Of a stretch of 16,074 nucleotides of DNA, positions 7,747 to 14,342 are shown one piece after another. Origin of the DNA: Chryseobacterium gleum (GTDB lineage Bacteria; Bacteroidota; Bacteroidia; Flavobacteriales_D; Crocinitomicaceae); contig CALPUT020000020.1 of NCBI GenBank assembly GCA_943326825.2, positions 1 to 16,074 of the forward strand, written 5' to 3'. Every line of letters starts with the position of its first letter. Position 1 is the first letter of the stretch. Under the pieces are notes generated by a model. It did no database searches, was not told the origin of the DNA, and was given only the letters and a program-made list of their open reading frames with translations. The translations under genes were made by a program, and so were the position numbers.

Positions 7747-9000
7747 TTATTCCTCGACTGATTTGCAATCAAAATCATAATTTTTCAAAATATGCTCACG
7801 CGAACATATTGCACGTTTTTCAGAATACGGATGAGAACGCATTAAATTATCTAAAGCATCAAACTTTCCCTCATCAAATTCTTTTTGCATTCGCTTCCAT
7901 AAATCAATATTAACACAACCATTATAGCCAGCAGCAATCGCCAAGTCAATACCAGTCATATCACAATGCGTTTCTTTTTTTTGGCCAAAAGAAATAGTTG
8001 CTATTTCCGCAAGTGCTTCACCTTCAGCTGAAATTAATCTTTCTTTCTGTAAATGTTCTTTTATATGACCTAATTCATTATGATTGATTTCATGTCCTAT
8101 AACACAAGCCAACTCATCATTCGTTTTACAGAAGTTATACATTTTAGTTGTAACAAATATCTTTGCTCCTGCTGTAAAAGCATTCAATTCTTCTGATTCA
8201 ATTAAATATATTTTATAATGAAATCCTTTTGGAGCTTTAATTTGATCCGTTAAATATTTCATAATTACTCGTAAATTCTCAATTTTAAGTCCTGTTTCAA
8301 TGAATTTATACTCATTCCTGCAATCAATTAGTAATTGATCTCCTACTTCCTCTTCTTCTTTAACAGTAACTTCTCCACCAAAGGAATTCGTCACCTCTCG
8401 ATCAACACTTTCTAATACGTTAATAATTTCAGTTGTTCCCATATCATTTTCATCATCTAAACAACTGAAATCATAATTTATTTTTTCCTCTTTTTTTATT
8501 TTGTCTGGCTGATTATTTTTATCATTCGGCTTATCATTGTCAACAACTGCTGGTTTACCATCACTTATAACGTATTCATTAATAATGAAAAATATTCCTA
8601 CTAAACCAATAATTATAAAAAGTGTTATCAATATCGTTTTTGGCGTACTATTCATTTTTTTATTCGTACTGTATTGATTTTGTTGTAAAGCAGGCTCATT
8701 GGCTTCTGTTCCTGATGTATAACTAGCTTTGCTTCCACCAGTTTGCTCATATGAATTAAAGTTTCTCCATCGCAAAGGAACATCCAAACCAGGTTTCACT
8801 ATATCATTTAGTTCAAGTTGAACCGAACCAGTAACTCTACGACCATTTACATAGGTTCCATTTACAGAATTTTTATCTGTCAAAAAGACATTTCCTTCTC
8901 CATCGTAAAATAATTCACAATGATAACGTGATATTGATGAGTGAGTTAAGACAATATCATTGTCTTTTGCACGTCCAACTTTTACAATTTTAAAATTCAT
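7747..9000 (-). CDS. FHA / TM / M48-family zinc metallopeptidase fusion
   Basis: A 417-residue protein. The N-terminal FHA domain (about 5-75) has GR at 9-10, S24 and H27 of S-R-Y-H, and S-V-N-G-T-Y-V-N. A low-complexity linker leads to one TM segment (121-141) and an acidic/Lys-rich spacer. The C-terminal half (about 190-400) is an M48-type peptidase: HEINH at 303-307 gives two zinc ligands and the catalytic Glu, and E343-x3-D347 in the downstream helix supplies the third ligand and its supporting Asp. Topology predicts the FHA inside and the peptidase in the periplasm, where M48 relatives such as BepA act in outer-membrane protein quality control. The FHA would place or control the protease according to cytoplasmic phosphorylation (inference). 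The ATG overlaps the kinase stop by 4 bases (ATGA). It is clearly not an HtpX-type polytopic protease, having only one TM. Confidence 0.93.
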   Translation of the reverse strand: MNFKIVKVGRAKDNDIVLTHSSISRYHCELFYDGEGNVFLTDKNSVNGTYVNGRRVTGSVQLELNDIVKPGLDVPLRWRNFNSYEQTGGSKASYTSGTEANEPALQQNQYSTNKKMNSTPKTILITLFIIIGLVGIFFIINEYVISDGKPAVVDNDKPNDKNNQPDKIKKEEKINYDFSCLDDENDMGTTEIINVLESVDREVTNSFGGEVTVKEEEEVGDQLLIDCRNEYKFIETGLKIENLRVIMKYLTDQIKAPKGFHYKIYLIESEELNAFTAGAKIFVTTKMYNFCKTNDELACVIGHEINHNELGHIKEHLQKERLISAEGEALAEIATISFGQKKETHCDMTGIDLAIAAGYNGCVNIDLWKRMQKEFDEGKFDALDNLMRSHPYSEKRAICSREHILKNYDFDCKSVEE

Positions 9001-9806
9001 ATAAATTGAATAATATCTAATTGAAACGCTTCACAAGTCTGATAGCGTTCTTTTTTATTTTTATGTGTTGCCTTTCTAAAAATTCGATTAATTTCTTCTT
9101 CATTCGCTTGATCCAATGAATTATTCGGTTCGATATGGGGCATTTTATTTACTTTAATCGCTTGGAATAATTCTTCACGTGTTTGACTTGCGTGAAAAGG
9201 TAAAGATCCTGTTAGCAATTCATACATAGTTATTCCTGTAGAATAAATATCTGATTGAAAATCCACTTCTTTATCTTCTACCTGCTCAGGACTCATGTAT
9301 GCAGGGCTTCCAATTGGTTTGTCAATTTGTGTAGATTTTTCATCTTTTGAAATACCAAAGTCAACTAATTTCACTGAATTTGAAGAAGATAACATAATAT
9401 TTGATGGTTTAATATCTAGATGAATCAACTTGCGATCATGAACATAACTCAAAGCACTTAGTACTTCATTTAACAATAAAGCTACATTTTGAAAAGGTAA
9501 TGGTCCAGTAACAGTGGTCATGTGATCATATAAATTCTTACCTTCTACATATTCCATGACCAAGTAATGATTTTCATTTGTTATTATGAAATCTTTCAAC
9601 TTAACAATATTAGGATGATCCATGTACAAATACTGATTCGCTTCTTCAATGAACTTATTTCTTACAAAATCACTTTTAAACATATTAGCTTTTAGCTCTT
9701 TAACAGCCACAGGCAGACCAGTATATAAATCTACACCTAAATAAACAGTGGCTGTTCCACCACTGTTTAGTACCTGTATAAGCTCTATGTTATTGATTTG
9801 TTTCAT
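8997..9806 (-). CDS. Soluble Ser/Thr protein kinase with non-RD catalytic loop
   Basis: A 269-residue protein consisting of just one kinase domain, with no TM or extra domain, so cytoplasmic. Visible elements are the Gly-rich loop NSGGTATVYLG (14-24), Lys36 in VAVK, a conserved Glu at 54/55, the catalytic loop HLDIKPSN with Asp131, DFG at 149-151, and GSPAYMSPE. The Arg of the usual HRD is Leu130, and the activation segment has few Thr (EKSTQIDKPIGS) compared with the other two kinases here. Family knowledge says non-RD kinases are often not switched by activation-loop phosphorylation, so this one may be constitutively active or controlled by binding. It overlaps the phosphatase stop by 4 bases (ATGA) and overlaps the M48 start by 4 bases at its own end. 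It therefore probably forms an antagonistic kinase/phosphatase pair acting on the neighbouring FHA partners. Confidence 0.96.
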   Translation of the reverse strand: MKQINNIELIQVLNSGGTATVYLGVDLYTGLPVAVKELKANMFKSDFVRNKFIEEANQYLYMDHPNIVKLKDFIITNENHYLVMEYVEGKNLYDHMTTVTGPLPFQNVALLLNEVLSALSYVHDRKLIHLDIKPSNIMLSSSNSVKLVDFGISKDEKSTQIDKPIGSPAYMSPEQVEDKEVDFQSDIYSTGITMYELLTGSLPFHASQTREELFQAIKVNKMPHIEPNNSLDQANEEEINRIFRKATHKNKKERYQTCEAFQLDIIQFI

Positions 9807-11239
9807 TTAGCCATTTTAGGGATTTTAAGTTTCATTCCTACAGCAATTTTATCTGCTGATAGATCTGCCTTTTGTTTATCCGTCAATTTACTGCTGTTAT
9901 CTTCTACATTAAAATCTTTTAATGCTTCAACGGTTAATCCTGGTGAAACTTTGATATATGATTCAACAATCTTTAAAAGGGTTTCTTTCTCTTTAACAGT
10001 ATGTGTTTTAATTATTTGATCATCCTGTTTTTGTGGTTTAACCATTTCTTTCTTATCCGTATTATCTTGTTTATTTACTTCTTTATGATCAGCTGATTTA
10101 GTCTGAACTTCCTTTAAATTAATTTTATTTTCAATAGTTGCTATATCATCAATTACATTTCCTTTTATCGATATTCGAAGGCTATCAGATTTACATTTAA
10201 TATTAACAATAGTATCATTTTCTAATTCAACAGTATCACCTATTTGAATATTTTCACAATCTGTTGCACTTTGCAATGTTTCAAGAGTGTGCTTTTTGTA
10301 AATTTTTATTTCTTTAACATCCTCTTTACCTGTCAAGACAAATACTGCAAAAATTGCCCCAACGATTACAACACCACCAGCAATGAAATATGGGAGTTTA
10401 CTTTTCTTAGGAGTACTCAATTTAGCTCCACCACCAAATTGCTGCGTAGATGTCATATCCATCATTTTTGGTTTCGGATTGAAATGCACAAAACGAGAAC
10501 TACTATGAGCGCTTTCTTCAATAAGAACTAATGATGCAGTAATATTATCATGACCACCTCCATTCAAGGCAGCGGTAATAAGATTTTCAGAAGTTACCAT
10601 TAAATTATCTTCTTGCATGATTCGTTCAATGTCTCGGTCTTTCACCATTCCATTTAAACCATCGGAACAAAGCAAGAACATATCACCTGCTTTTGGTAAA
10701 ATTGGAGACTGACTGATTGTTGCTTTAACCGAAGGAGCAATTCCTAAGGCTTGCAAAATTTGATTTTTATTAGGATGATTTTCCGCATCCTCATCATCAA
10801 TTACACCAGAGTCAACTAACGTTTGAACAAACGAATGATCTTTTGTAATACGATTCAATTTTTCATTTGATCTTAAATAGATTCTTGAATCACCAACATG
10901 TCCTATAAAACACTCTTCGCCTCGAACTAATAATACAACAGCCGTTGTTCCCATTCCTTTCAAGCTAGGATTACTCAAAGCTGAAGCATAAATTTGCTCA
11001 TTTGCAAATGAAAGTGCGTGATCAATTGCTTGAATTACATTATCATAAACTTCACGTTGGAAGTATTCAATAATACTATTTACAGCAATTGTTGAAGCTT
11101 GTGCCCCTCCAACATGTCCACCCATTCCATCACAAACGACAAATAAATGACCGTTAGGAGTAAGTGCTTCACCTAAATTATCTTCGTTAGCGCTTCTAAC
11201 TTTACCAACGTTGGTTAATGATTTACTACTGTATTTCAT
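9803..11239 (-). CDS. PP2C-type phosphatase with TM and periplasmic LysM-like domain
   Basis: A 478-residue protein. Residues 1-242 form a bacterial PP2C (PPM) Ser/Thr phosphatase: RSANED (15-20), D37 in DGMGG (37-41), MGTTAVV (96-102), GHVGDSR (113-119), SDG (192-194) and GHDN (229-232). All metal-binding acidic residues appear intact. A TM segment lies at about 284-304. The outer part (about 305-478) has a small beta-rich region with two Cys (328 and 349, a possible disulfide), a charged linker, and a C-terminal segment from THTVKEKETLLKIV to KIAVGMKLKIPK that fits a divergent LysM domain. LysM binds peptidoglycan, so the phosphatase could be localised or tuned by the cell wall. It is the only phosphatase here and probably reverses the three kinases. 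The start lies 18 bases after the VWA-FHA gene. The PP2C call is firm; the LysM call is moderate. Confidence 0.95.
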   Translation of the reverse strand: MKYSSKSLTNVGKVRSANEDNLGEALTPNGHLFVVCDGMGGHVGGAQASTIAVNSIIEYFQREVYDNVIQAIDHALSFANEQIYASALSNPSLKGMGTTAVVLLVRGEECFIGHVGDSRIYLRSNEKLNRITKDHSFVQTLVDSGVIDDEDAENHPNKNQILQALGIAPSVKATISQSPILPKAGDMFLLCSDGLNGMVKDRDIERIMQEDNLMVTSENLITAALNGGGHDNITASLVLIEESAHSSSRFVHFNPKPKMMDMTSTQQFGGGAKLSTPKKSKLPYFIAGGVVIVGAIFAVFVLTGKEDVKEIKIYKKHTLETLQSATDCENIQIGDTVELENDTIVNIKCKSDSLRISIKGNVIDDIATIENKINLKEVQTKSADHKEVNKQDNTDKKEMVKPQKQDDQIIKTHTVKEKETLLKIVESYIKVSPGLTVEALKDFNVEDNSSKLTDKQKADLSADKIAVGMKLKIPKMAK

Positions 11240-11257
11240 ACGCTTTATATTTTCTTT

Positions 11258-12823
11258 TTAAATGTGAAATGTCAATGTTATTTCTCCTACTTGAATACAA
11301 TCACCATGTTTTAATTCGATTTCTGTAACTTTAAAATCATTTACAAGAATTCCATTAGAACTTCCTAAATCTCGAATAGTATAAACATAATTTTTGAAGA
11401 AGAGTTGAAAGTGATTTCTAGAAACTGTTGGATGGTTGATGGTCCAAACATTGGAATCATCTCTACCTACTGTTAATCGAGGTGTTTGAATTTGATAGCT
11501 ACCTGTTTCATTTCCAAAACGAAACTCAAACCAAGGAAAATTTCCCCTTTCCAACATTTTTTGAAGTTGAATTTCATCTTCTTGGGATTGGGCTTGGATT
11601 TGTTTTTCTCTTAAAGCTGCTTCTGATTCTCTACGCTCTTCCTCTTTCATTCGTTGAAGCTCCATCTCTTGCTGAGACAACTTTTGCTCTGCTACACGCT
11701 GATGTTGCTCCATTTCAGAAAACTCTTTTTTCCTTTGTAACTCGAGTTCTTCTTTTTTCAATTTGTTCTTTTTGTTCATCATTACAATGACCAAAATAAT
11801 TCCAATGAATAGAACGAAAATAATAATTGAAATTAAAATATTATCTTTAATTAACTCGATAATATTTTTTGAAGGCACTGGTAAACTAAATCCAGATTGG
11901 CCATCTTTCGAGTCAATCTTTACAGTATGATTTTTACCATCTTTTTCAAACGTAGAAGTATAGGTAAATGGATAATAAAGCCCTGCATGACGATTTTCCA
12001 AATCAGTTAAAAAAGTAGCAACTTCTTTTGAAATAAGCTTCACATCATTCGTTTGCTCTGTAATATAACGTCCGTACGTTTGAGAGCATAGCTCTTCTAT
12101 ATCGTAATATTTACTTTTCTTGAAATACGTTACTCCGTAAATTGGAATATTCATTCTTCTTGAGCGCGGACCAGGTAATTCACCAGCCAACTCGAGTGGC
12201 ATTGAGCGATCATCTGAAAGTACAAACAATGCTGTTGGCAGTGATAAATTTTGAGATTCTAATAAATTCAAGGCCTCATTGATAGCAATATGAGTTTGCA
12301 CTCGTCCTTCATACTCAATCCGCTTATTATCTTGAATTTTGTCAATTCGAGCTAACAAATTTTGAACGTTATCCGTAAAATTAAATTTGGAAGGGAACAG
12401 AATTTTTTTTTCAATAAGACAACTAAATCCAACAATCTCAACCTTATCTCCCGATTTGATAGCGCCATTTTTAAAGGCTCCAGTTAAAACATCTTTATAC
12501 CATTGAATTTCTGCTTTGTTAGCAGAATTTCGAATTAAAAAAAGGATTGCTTTATTTTGAGCAACTGAATCTACTTTCTGAAAAGATTCAAATTTAACTT
12601 TTACAGATTGATCATCTTCAAAAAATTGAATTCCTTCTGTTTTTATACCTTCAGGATCGCGCACCCATAATTTCCCTTTTACTTCTGGATAATTATTAGT
12701 TGAAATTCCTCTAACATCTACCTCGTTCTTTTGAGTAAACGAAGTGTTTGAATTAATTAAAAATACAACTAATAATAACAGAAAACGCAGGTAATATTCG
12801 TTTTTTTTAACTAGTTTTTTCAT
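11258..12823 (-). CDS. Periplasmic VWA-like / TM / coiled-coil / cytoplasmic FHA protein
   Basis: I place the start at ATG 12823, giving 521 residues. The frame is open up to 12907, but that start would overlap the previous gene by 74 bases, while the internal Met begins a clean signal peptide (MKKLVKK followed by FLLLLVVFLI) 10 bases after the previous stop. Residues 35-300 look like a von Willebrand A fold: core strands AILFLI (about 92-97) and TALFVLSDD (197-205), and a late IPIYGVTYF strand. The MIDAS is degenerate, with RNSAN where DxSxS is expected, so metal binding is doubtful. A TM (about 329-349) leads to a long Glu/Lys/Gln-rich coiled coil (350-425) and a C-terminal FHA domain (about 440-521) with GR, SRNH and S-S-N-G; the usual Thr after NG is Ile. 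Predicted topology is VWA outside, FHA inside. The coiled coil suggests dimers. Inference: it transmits an external binding event to phosphothreonine recognition, or the reverse. Confidence 0.9.
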   Translation of the reverse strand: MKKLVKKNEYYLRFLLLLVVFLINSNTSFTQKNEVDVRGISTNNYPEVKGKLWVRDPEGIKTEGIQFFEDDQSVKVKFESFQKVDSVAQNKAILFLIRNSANKAEIQWYKDVLTGAFKNGAIKSGDKVEIVGFSCLIEKKILFPSKFNFTDNVQNLLARIDKIQDNKRIEYEGRVQTHIAINEALNLLESQNLSLPTALFVLSDDRSMPLELAGELPGPRSRRMNIPIYGVTYFKKSKYYDIEELCSQTYGRYITEQTNDVKLISKEVATFLTDLENRHAGLYYPFTYTSTFEKDGKNHTVKIDSKDGQSGFSLPVPSKNIIELIKDNILISIIIFVLFIGIILVIVMMNKKNKLKKEELELQRKKEFSEMEQHQRVAEQKLSQQEMELQRMKEEERRESEAALREKQIQAQSQEDEIQLQKMLERGNFPWFEFRFGNETGSYQIQTPRLTVGRDDSNVWTINHPTVSRNHFQLFFKNYVYTIRDLGSSNGILVNDFKVTEIELKHGDCIQVGEITLTFHI

Positions 12824-12833
12824 AGATAATAGA

Positions 12834-13523
12834 TTAGATTTTTTCAATAATTTCACTGCATTTAAAGATGAAAATAGTATTAGCCAATTTGACAATATCT
12901 CCATCATTCAATGGATACGCTTTTTCAATTTCTAATTCTTCATCGTTCACAAACGTTCCATTTGCTGCCATTTCATCTTTTATATAAAACTTGCCTTTTT
13001 TATACAATATATTTGCATGTTTCCCTGAAATCGTAGTGTCTTTTGTAATTGTTATAGAATTTCCTGGATCACGGCCAATTGTGTTATTTCCTTCATAAAT
13101 TCTATAGTCAACACCCATTGGATCTAATGTATATGATAAAATCCAACCAACTATTCTTCTTGCCGAACGAGGAACTGAGTCAATAGAAGCATTTCCTGCG
13201 GAAGAGGTAGAATCTTCATCAGAAACTCCTGCAATGAAAGTTCTATTTAAATCTCTTTTTGGTTGTCCCGCAGCTGGAGCGTTTCCGCTACCAAAAACTT
13301 TTGTTTGATCTGAACCTGCATTATTACTTTGGTTTCCAAAAACTTCCGTTTTAACATTGTCTGAACCAGCTGAAGTCATTCCCCCGCCTGCAACAATTGT
13401 TTTATTCAAATCATTTCCTCCTGAATTATTATTTGATGCTCCTGCTCCACCTGGACAGTATGGACAAGCATTTAAATCTTCTTTATAGAAATGTCCATTG
13501 TCACATTTTTTAAACCCATTCAT
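12834..13523 (-). CDS. Zinc-knuckle / Thr-motif linker / FHA signalling protein
   Basis: A 229-residue soluble protein without TM. The N-terminus has C7-x3-H11-x8-C20-x2-C23 in the form C-x2-GH-x-Y ... CPYC, a short zinc-ribbon seen in other bacterial FHA proteins. The linker (about 25-120) is Gly/Asn/Ser-rich and carries four spaced Thr motifs of two types: N-K-T42-I-V-A-G and N-R-T95-F-I-A-G, and K-T59-E-V-F-G and Q-T74-K-V-F-G. The C-terminal FHA domain (about 135-223) has GR (150-151), S166 and H169 of S-G-K-H, and NGTFVN. The T-x-V-F pattern recalls the phosphorylated N-terminus of actinobacterial GarA/OdhI, whose FHA binds its own phosphothreonine. By analogy this may be a substrate of the local kinases and a switchable adaptor (inference). 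It sits between the FISUMP gene (17 bases) and the VWA-FHA gene (10 bases). The FHA call is firm; zinc binding is likely. Confidence 0.92.
   Translation of the reverse strand: MNGFKKCDNGHFYKEDLNACPYCPGGAGASNNNSGGNDLNKTIVAGGGMTSAGSDNVKTEVFGNQSNNAGSDQTKVFGSGNAPAAGQPKRDLNRTFIAGVSDEDSTSSAGNASIDSVPRSARRIVGWILSYTLDPMGVDYRIYEGNNTIGRDPGNSITITKDTTISGKHANILYKKGKFYIKDEMAANGTFVNDEELEIEKAYPLNDGDIVKLANTIFIFKCSEIIEKI
13224..13412 (-). repeat. Repeated Thr motifs in the FHA protein linker
   Basis: Codons 38-100 contain DLNKTIVAG and DLNRTFIAG at the ends and K-T-E-V-F-G and Q-T-K-V-F-G between them. Each Thr is followed by a short hydrophobic stretch and Gly inside otherwise Gly/Asn/Ser-rich sequence. They are candidate phosphothreonine sites for the adjacent kinases. 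Confidence 0.55.
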
Positions 13524-13540
13524 ATTGCGTTATTTTTTTA

Positions 13541-14341
13541 TTATTTAATACATCGGACATAAAGCCCATAATTACTATTCTTTTCTTCTATTGTTTTTTC
13601 TAATATAAATGGATCATCATTAATTTCTGTGATGACCATCATTTCTATTTTCTTTTGTTCTATACTATGCGTCCAATAATAAACTTTATTAGCAAAATAC
13701 CACTCCTTACTATCATCTAATCTAAATCCAAATGGCTTTATGTTCATTCCATATTTATCTATACCTAAAATTTTCCATTTAGGTAATCTTAAATCGTCTG
13801 AATCTTTAGATTTTAGCAACATGGCACTCTTTAACGTTTCAGAATCCAAAAACTTAATTAACTCTTCAATATCTGCTTTGCTTGGAACTCTCATTCCGAT
13901 AGGAGCCAATTTTCCTGTTTCAATTGCATGGTAATTATATAAATAACCATAAGTCCCTAAAGAATCATTTTTATGAATACAATATGCTGGCTCATTTATA
14001 CGAAATAAAGAATCCCATTTTACTCTTGTATCAGCTAAGAAAATAGGAGTTCCGTCATTCAACTTAGTTACTTTCAAATTATCGTTATCCCATTTTTGGC
14101 TTCCAATAAGAAGCAATTTGTTGTCTGCATTATATCTATTTATAATGTTTGACAAGCTATCATTACTTTTTGACAAGCTATGACTTAAAGAAAGAAGTGA
14201 ATCTGCTTTTTTTTCAATCAACTTTAAATTAGCTTCAGTAGCAACTAATTTCTGATTTAATTCTAAACATTTCTTATCAATCTTTTGAGAAAGCAACGTA
14301 TTGGAAATTAAAATTAGAATAAGACTTAAAATATTTTTCAT
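13541..14341 (-). CDS. Secreted FISUMP-domain protein
   Basis: I place the start at ATG 14341, giving 266 residues beginning MKNILSLILILIS, a clear signal peptide with likely cleavage near LLS-Q. The frame is open up to 14467, but that would overlap the kinase by 125 bases and prefix the signal with a non-signal stretch. An ATG at 14350 is a close alternative. Residues 30-75 are a predicted coiled coil rich in Leu/Ser/Lys. Residues 80-266 match the FISUMP domain (Fibrobacter major paralogous): GYLYNYHAI (132-140), LAPIGMRVPS (145-154), GFRLDD, YYWTHS (221-226) and the terminal YGLYVRC. This is a C-type-lectin-like fold common in secreted Bacteroidota and Fibrobacterota proteins; its ligand is unknown. 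No lipobox is visible, so it is probably periplasmic or surface-exposed. It follows the kinase stop by one base, suggesting coupled translation and possibly a ligand-binding partner for the kinase ectodomain (inference). Confidence 0.85.
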   Translation of the reverse strand: MKNILSLILILISNTLLSQKIDKKCLELNQKLVATEANLKLIEKKADSLLSLSHSLSKSNDSLSNIINRYNADNKLLLIGSQKWDNDNLKVTKLNDGTPIFLADTRVKWDSLFRINEPAYCIHKNDSLGTYGYLYNYHAIETGKLAPIGMRVPSKADIEELIKFLDSETLKSAMLLKSKDSDDLRLPKWKILGIDKYGMNIKPFGFRLDDSKEWYFANKVYYWTHSIEQKKIEMMVITEINDDPFILEKTIEEKNSNYGLYVRCIK

Positions 14342-14342
14342 T

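Noticed and set aside
10244..10531. Plus-strand open frame of about 95 codons
   Set aside because: It is antisense to the TM and linker region of the PP2C gene, with no domain and no plausible start context.
11482..11790. Plus-strand open frame of about 100 codons
   Set aside because: It lies wholly antisense to the coiled-coil/FHA part of a well-supported gene; its Leu/Phe-rich translation is the complement of Lys/Glu/Gln codons.
9803..12823. TerY-P triad (VWA, PP2C, kinase) of tellurium-type stress systems
   Set aside because: The same module types are present, but this VWA is secreted with a degenerate MIDAS, the PP2C is membrane-tethered, and no TerD, TerC or TerB-like gene is seen. The resemblance is in theme only.
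12824..12907. Upstream extension of the VWA-FHA gene to ATG 12907
   Set aside because: It would overlap the preceding FHA gene by 74 bases and place 28 residues in front of a normal signal peptide. ATG 12823 fits the operon spacing better.
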